Assembly: GCA_030681645.1 (NCBI GenBank)
Contig: JAUXRX010000049.1
Location: 62,001 to 126,000 of the forward strand
Source: Archangium sp.
Lineage (GTDB): Bacteria; Myxococcota; Myxococcia; Myxococcales; Myxococcaceae
Direction of reading: 5' to 3'
Length of the DNA stretch: 64,000 nt
Positions within the stretch are counted from its first letter, which is position 1. The number at the start of each line of letters is the position of its first letter. Of this stretch, positions 62,139 to 64,000 are shown piece by piece. The position numbers and the translations under genes are program-made. Below the pieces are notes generated by a model, which had not been told where the DNA came from, searched no databases, and saw nothing but the letters and a program-made list of their open reading frames with translations.

Positions 62139-63497
62139 TCAGTCTCCTCTGACTGCCCGCGCTACGGCGTCCAAGCTGGTGTCGTCCAGACACCGCACAT
62201 CGAGCCACACCTCGTCATCGACGATACGGGCGATGACGGGCGGGTCTCCGGCCCTGAGCTTTTCGTGCAAGGAGGTCGCGCGCACGTTCGAGAGCGCCAC
62301 GGCCCACGACTTCGGCGCGGCCAGCGGCATCGAGCCTCCGCCCACGCGACCCGCGGTCTCCACCACCCGGTGGGGGATCGCCCCGAGCAGCGCCGACAGC
62401 TTCTGCGCGCGGGCGAGCAGCACCCCGGGCCTGGCCAGCAGCAGGGCCCGGGTGGGGATCGCTTCGTCTTCGCGGCCGTCGCGGTACAGCTCGAGCGTCG
62501 CCTCGAGCGCGGCCACGGTGAGCTTGTCGATGCGCAGCGCCCGGTTGAGCGGGTGCTGCTTGAGGCGATCGAGGGTGGCCTTCTTGCCCACGATCAGGCC
62601 CGCCTGCGGCCCCCCCAGCAGCTTGTCGGCGCTGAAGGCCACCACGTGGGCGCCCGCGGCGATCACCGAGGCCACGGTCGGCTCGCTGGAGAGCCCGTCG
62701 GCGTGGAGCGAACGCAGCGCCCCGCTCCCGAGATCCTCGAACAACGGCACGCCGCGCCCGGTGGCCAGCTCGGCCAGCTCGCGGGTGGTCGCCTCTTCAG
62801 AGAAGCCGACGATGGCGAAGTTCGAGCGGTGCACCTTCACCAGCAGCCCGGTGCGATCGCTCAGCTGCGCGGCGTAGTCGGCGAGGCGGGTGCGGTTGGT
62901 GGTGCCCACCTCGATCAGGGTGGCGCCCGACTGGCGCATCACGTCGGGAATGCGGAAGCCGCCGCCGATCTCCACCAGCTCGCCACGGGAGACGATCGCC
63001 TCGCGGCCGTGGGCCAGGGCGCTGAAGGTGAGCAGCACCGCCGCGGCGCAGTTGTTCACCACCATCGCGTCTTCGGCGCCGGTCAACGCGCAGAGCAGCT
63101 CGACCACCGGCTCGTAGCGGCTGCCCCGCTCGCCTTCGTCGAGATCGAGCTCGAGGTTGCAGTAGCCGCCTGCGATGGCTGCGATGCGCTCGATCGCGGC
63201 CACGGGCAGGGGCGCGCGCCCGAGGTTGGTGTGGAGCACCACGCCGGTGGCGTTGAGCACCGGCTTCAACTTCGGCTGCCCTACCCGTTTGAGGGCCGTG
63301 GCCACGTCACCTTCGTCGAGGCTGGCGTCTTCACCGGCGAGCACCCGCGTGCGCACCGAGGCCACCGCCTCACGCAACGCCGCCACGGCCACAGGGCGCG
63401 AATGTGGGGAAAGCAGGGATGACAGGGACGGCCGAGCCAGGAGCTCGTCGATCGACGGGAGCGCCCTGAGGCGCTCCATGCGAGTTTCATCGTCCAT
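62139..63497 (-). CDS. selA: L-seryl-tRNA(Sec) selenium transferase
   Basis: A 452-residue PLP enzyme that converts seryl-tRNA(Sec) to selenocysteinyl-tRNA(Sec). NATGVVLHTNLGRAPLP (residues ~82-98), ELDLDEGERGSR, VNNCAAAVLL and the PLP lysine in SADKLLGGPQAG (near residue 295) are standard. ATG 63497 was chosen because it fits the family N-terminus and has TACAAT 12 bases upstream. selA implies selenoproteins, but selB, selD and tRNA-Sec are not found in the window. Confidence 0.95.
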   Translation of the reverse strand: MDDETRMERLRALPSIDELLARPSLSSLLSPHSRPVAVAALREAVASVRTRVLAGEDASLDEGDVATALKRVGQPKLKPVLNATGVVLHTNLGRAPLPVAAIERIAAIAGGYCNLELDLDEGERGSRYEPVVELLCALTGAEDAMVVNNCAAAVLLTFSALAHGREAIVSRGELVEIGGGFRIPDVMRQSGATLIEVGTTNRTRLADYAAQLSDRTGLLVKVHRSNFAIVGFSEEATTRELAELATGRGVPLFEDLGSGALRSLHADGLSSEPTVASVIAAGAHVVAFSADKLLGGPQAGLIVGKKATLDRLKQHPLNRALRIDKLTVAALEATLELYRDGREDEAIPTRALLLARPGVLLARAQKLSALLGAIPHRVVETAGRVGGGSMPLAAPKSWAVALSNVRATSLHEKLRAGDPPVIARIVDDEVWLDVRCLDDTSLDAVARAVRGD

Positions 63498-63795
63498 GGA
63501 CTGAACAGGATTGTAGCGCAGCCCCGCCCTACCGACGAAAAACGGGAGTTCCGTATGGCTGGGTCGCCAGGCGTACGTCGTTCCGGCTCCCGGGCCGCGG
63601 GTGGGGCGGAGCGCACATCCCACCCGCGGCCTCTTTGGAAAACGCACACGGACGCCGACCGGTTCGAGTTGGGGCGCCGGGGTCCTGTGCAGCGTGGACC
63701 AGCACCGAGCGCACGTCGCCGTGCCACTCCTCTCCTTCTCTCTCCATCGACGGGCCAGCTTCCTGGCCGTCAGCCCTTCAACACCGCAGCGAGGC
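63498..63795. other. Intergenic region between selA and the cut HNH gene
   Basis: This 298-base gap carries no credible gene. It holds a TACAAT box for selA (on the minus strand, 12 bases before the start), a perfect 13-bp inverted repeat at 63593-63605/63619-63631, and a smaller stem around 63754-63773. No tRNA-like fold was found. Confidence 0.6.
63593..63631. repeat. Perfect 13-bp inverted repeat
   Basis: GGCCGCGGGTGGG at 63593-63605 and its exact complement at 63619-63631 enclose a 13-base loop. It could be a terminator of the HNH gene on the minus strand or a protein-binding site; no T-run supports the first. Confidence 0.5.
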
Positions 63796-64000
63796 TCAAT
63801 CTTCCTCCAGGCTGCCGTGCCAGTAGGTCATGTCGCGCAGCCAGTTGGCCCAGGTGGACGGCATGCCCTTCTGGAAGGCGAAGGTGAGCCGCAGCGTGTC
63901 GGGGAGCCTCGTCGGCTTCACCGGCACCACCTTGAGCTTCATCCTCGCCTGGTCCGGGGTCCGCCCGCCCTTGCGCTGGTTGCACGGCACGCACGCGATC
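63796..64000 (-). CDS. HNH endonuclease, C-terminal fragment
   Basis: The gene enters from the right edge and ends at 63796. The visible 67 residues begin with ACVPCNQRKGGRTPDQA, matching the second cysteine pair and the end of the HNH motif of the protein at 61534-62136, followed by a different C-terminus (residues rich in Lys, Leu and Trp). The first metal-binding motifs are beyond the window. Confidence 0.7.
   Translation of the reverse strand, partial: IACVPCNQRKGGRTPDQARMKLKVVPVKPTRLPDTLRLTFAFQKGMPSTWANWLRDMTYWHGSLEED

Noticed and set aside
63498-63795. Possible tRNA-Sec gene near selA
   Set aside because: No long variable arm, TCA anticodon loop or matching acceptor stem could be found.

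Overview
This 64 kb window is GC-rich (roughly 68%, judged by eye) chromosomal DNA and is very probably from a myxobacterium (phylum Myxococcota, Cystobacterineae-like). The main grounds are a 6-phosphofructokinase gene fused by a one-base overlap to a membrane Ser/Thr kinase gene (the pfk-pkn4 pair known from Myxococcus xanthus), many FHA, PilZ, HEAT and TPR proteins, Cys/Gly-rich lipoproteins, Tad/Flp-like prepilin clusters, and heavy use of GTG/TTG starts with four-base stop/start overlaps (ATGA, GTGA). I see no prophage, insertion sequence, CRISPR array or plasmid gene. Function calls rest on motifs read by eye; no database search was run.

Layout. 1-4.9 kb: an envelope gene cut by the window edge, a TolC-like channel, class I fructose-bisphosphate aldolase and tandem secreted FKBP prolyl isomerases, closed by a terminator and tRNA-Ala(GGC). 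5-8.3 kb: an rRNA m5C methyltransferase and an FHA membrane protein. 8.3-13 kb: a compact six-gene leftward operon of TadE/TadG/Flp-like prepilins with a small CX3C-repeat protein. 13.2-15.9 kb: a large Cys- and Gly-rich lipoprotein with tandem repeats, then tRNA-Leu(CAA). 16-23.2 kb: miaA, a TlpA-like thioredoxin, hisS, psd, a phosphoesterase, a PilZ protein and pyruvate kinase. 23.2-33.8 kb: two copies of a ~257-bp dispersed repeat flank a leftward block lepA-lepB-hyp-pyrB-pyrC-carA-hyp and several small secreted or TPR proteins. 33.9-39.8 kb: pfk, pkn4, a TPR membrane protein and an FHA-GAF-sigma54 activator. 39.8-44.8 kb: lipoproteins and a leftward run of small envelope proteins. 44.9-50.6 kb: mutL, then a MoxR/DUF58/transglutaminase operon. 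50.7-57.2 kb: a nucleotide-transporter-like protein with HEAT repeats, a cyclic-nucleotide-binding protein, a HEAT protein and a degenerate HD-GYP protein. 57.2-64 kb: a DUF1566 lipoprotein, an RluD-type pseudouridine synthase, and an operon selA-HNH-MinD-like-J/HTH protein, ending in a second, cut HNH gene.

The window mixes housekeeping functions (glycolysis, pyrimidine synthesis, translation, tRNA/rRNA modification, protein export, selenocysteine synthesis) with signalling and surface proteins. Points of most interest are the dispersed repeat pair, the prepilin operon with its symmetric CX3C protein, a dihydroorotase that has lost part of its metal site next to pyrB, REP-like palindromes lying inside two coding starts, a MutL lacking the endonuclease motif, degenerate FHA and HD-GYP proteins, and many operon-leading genes that look leaderless.
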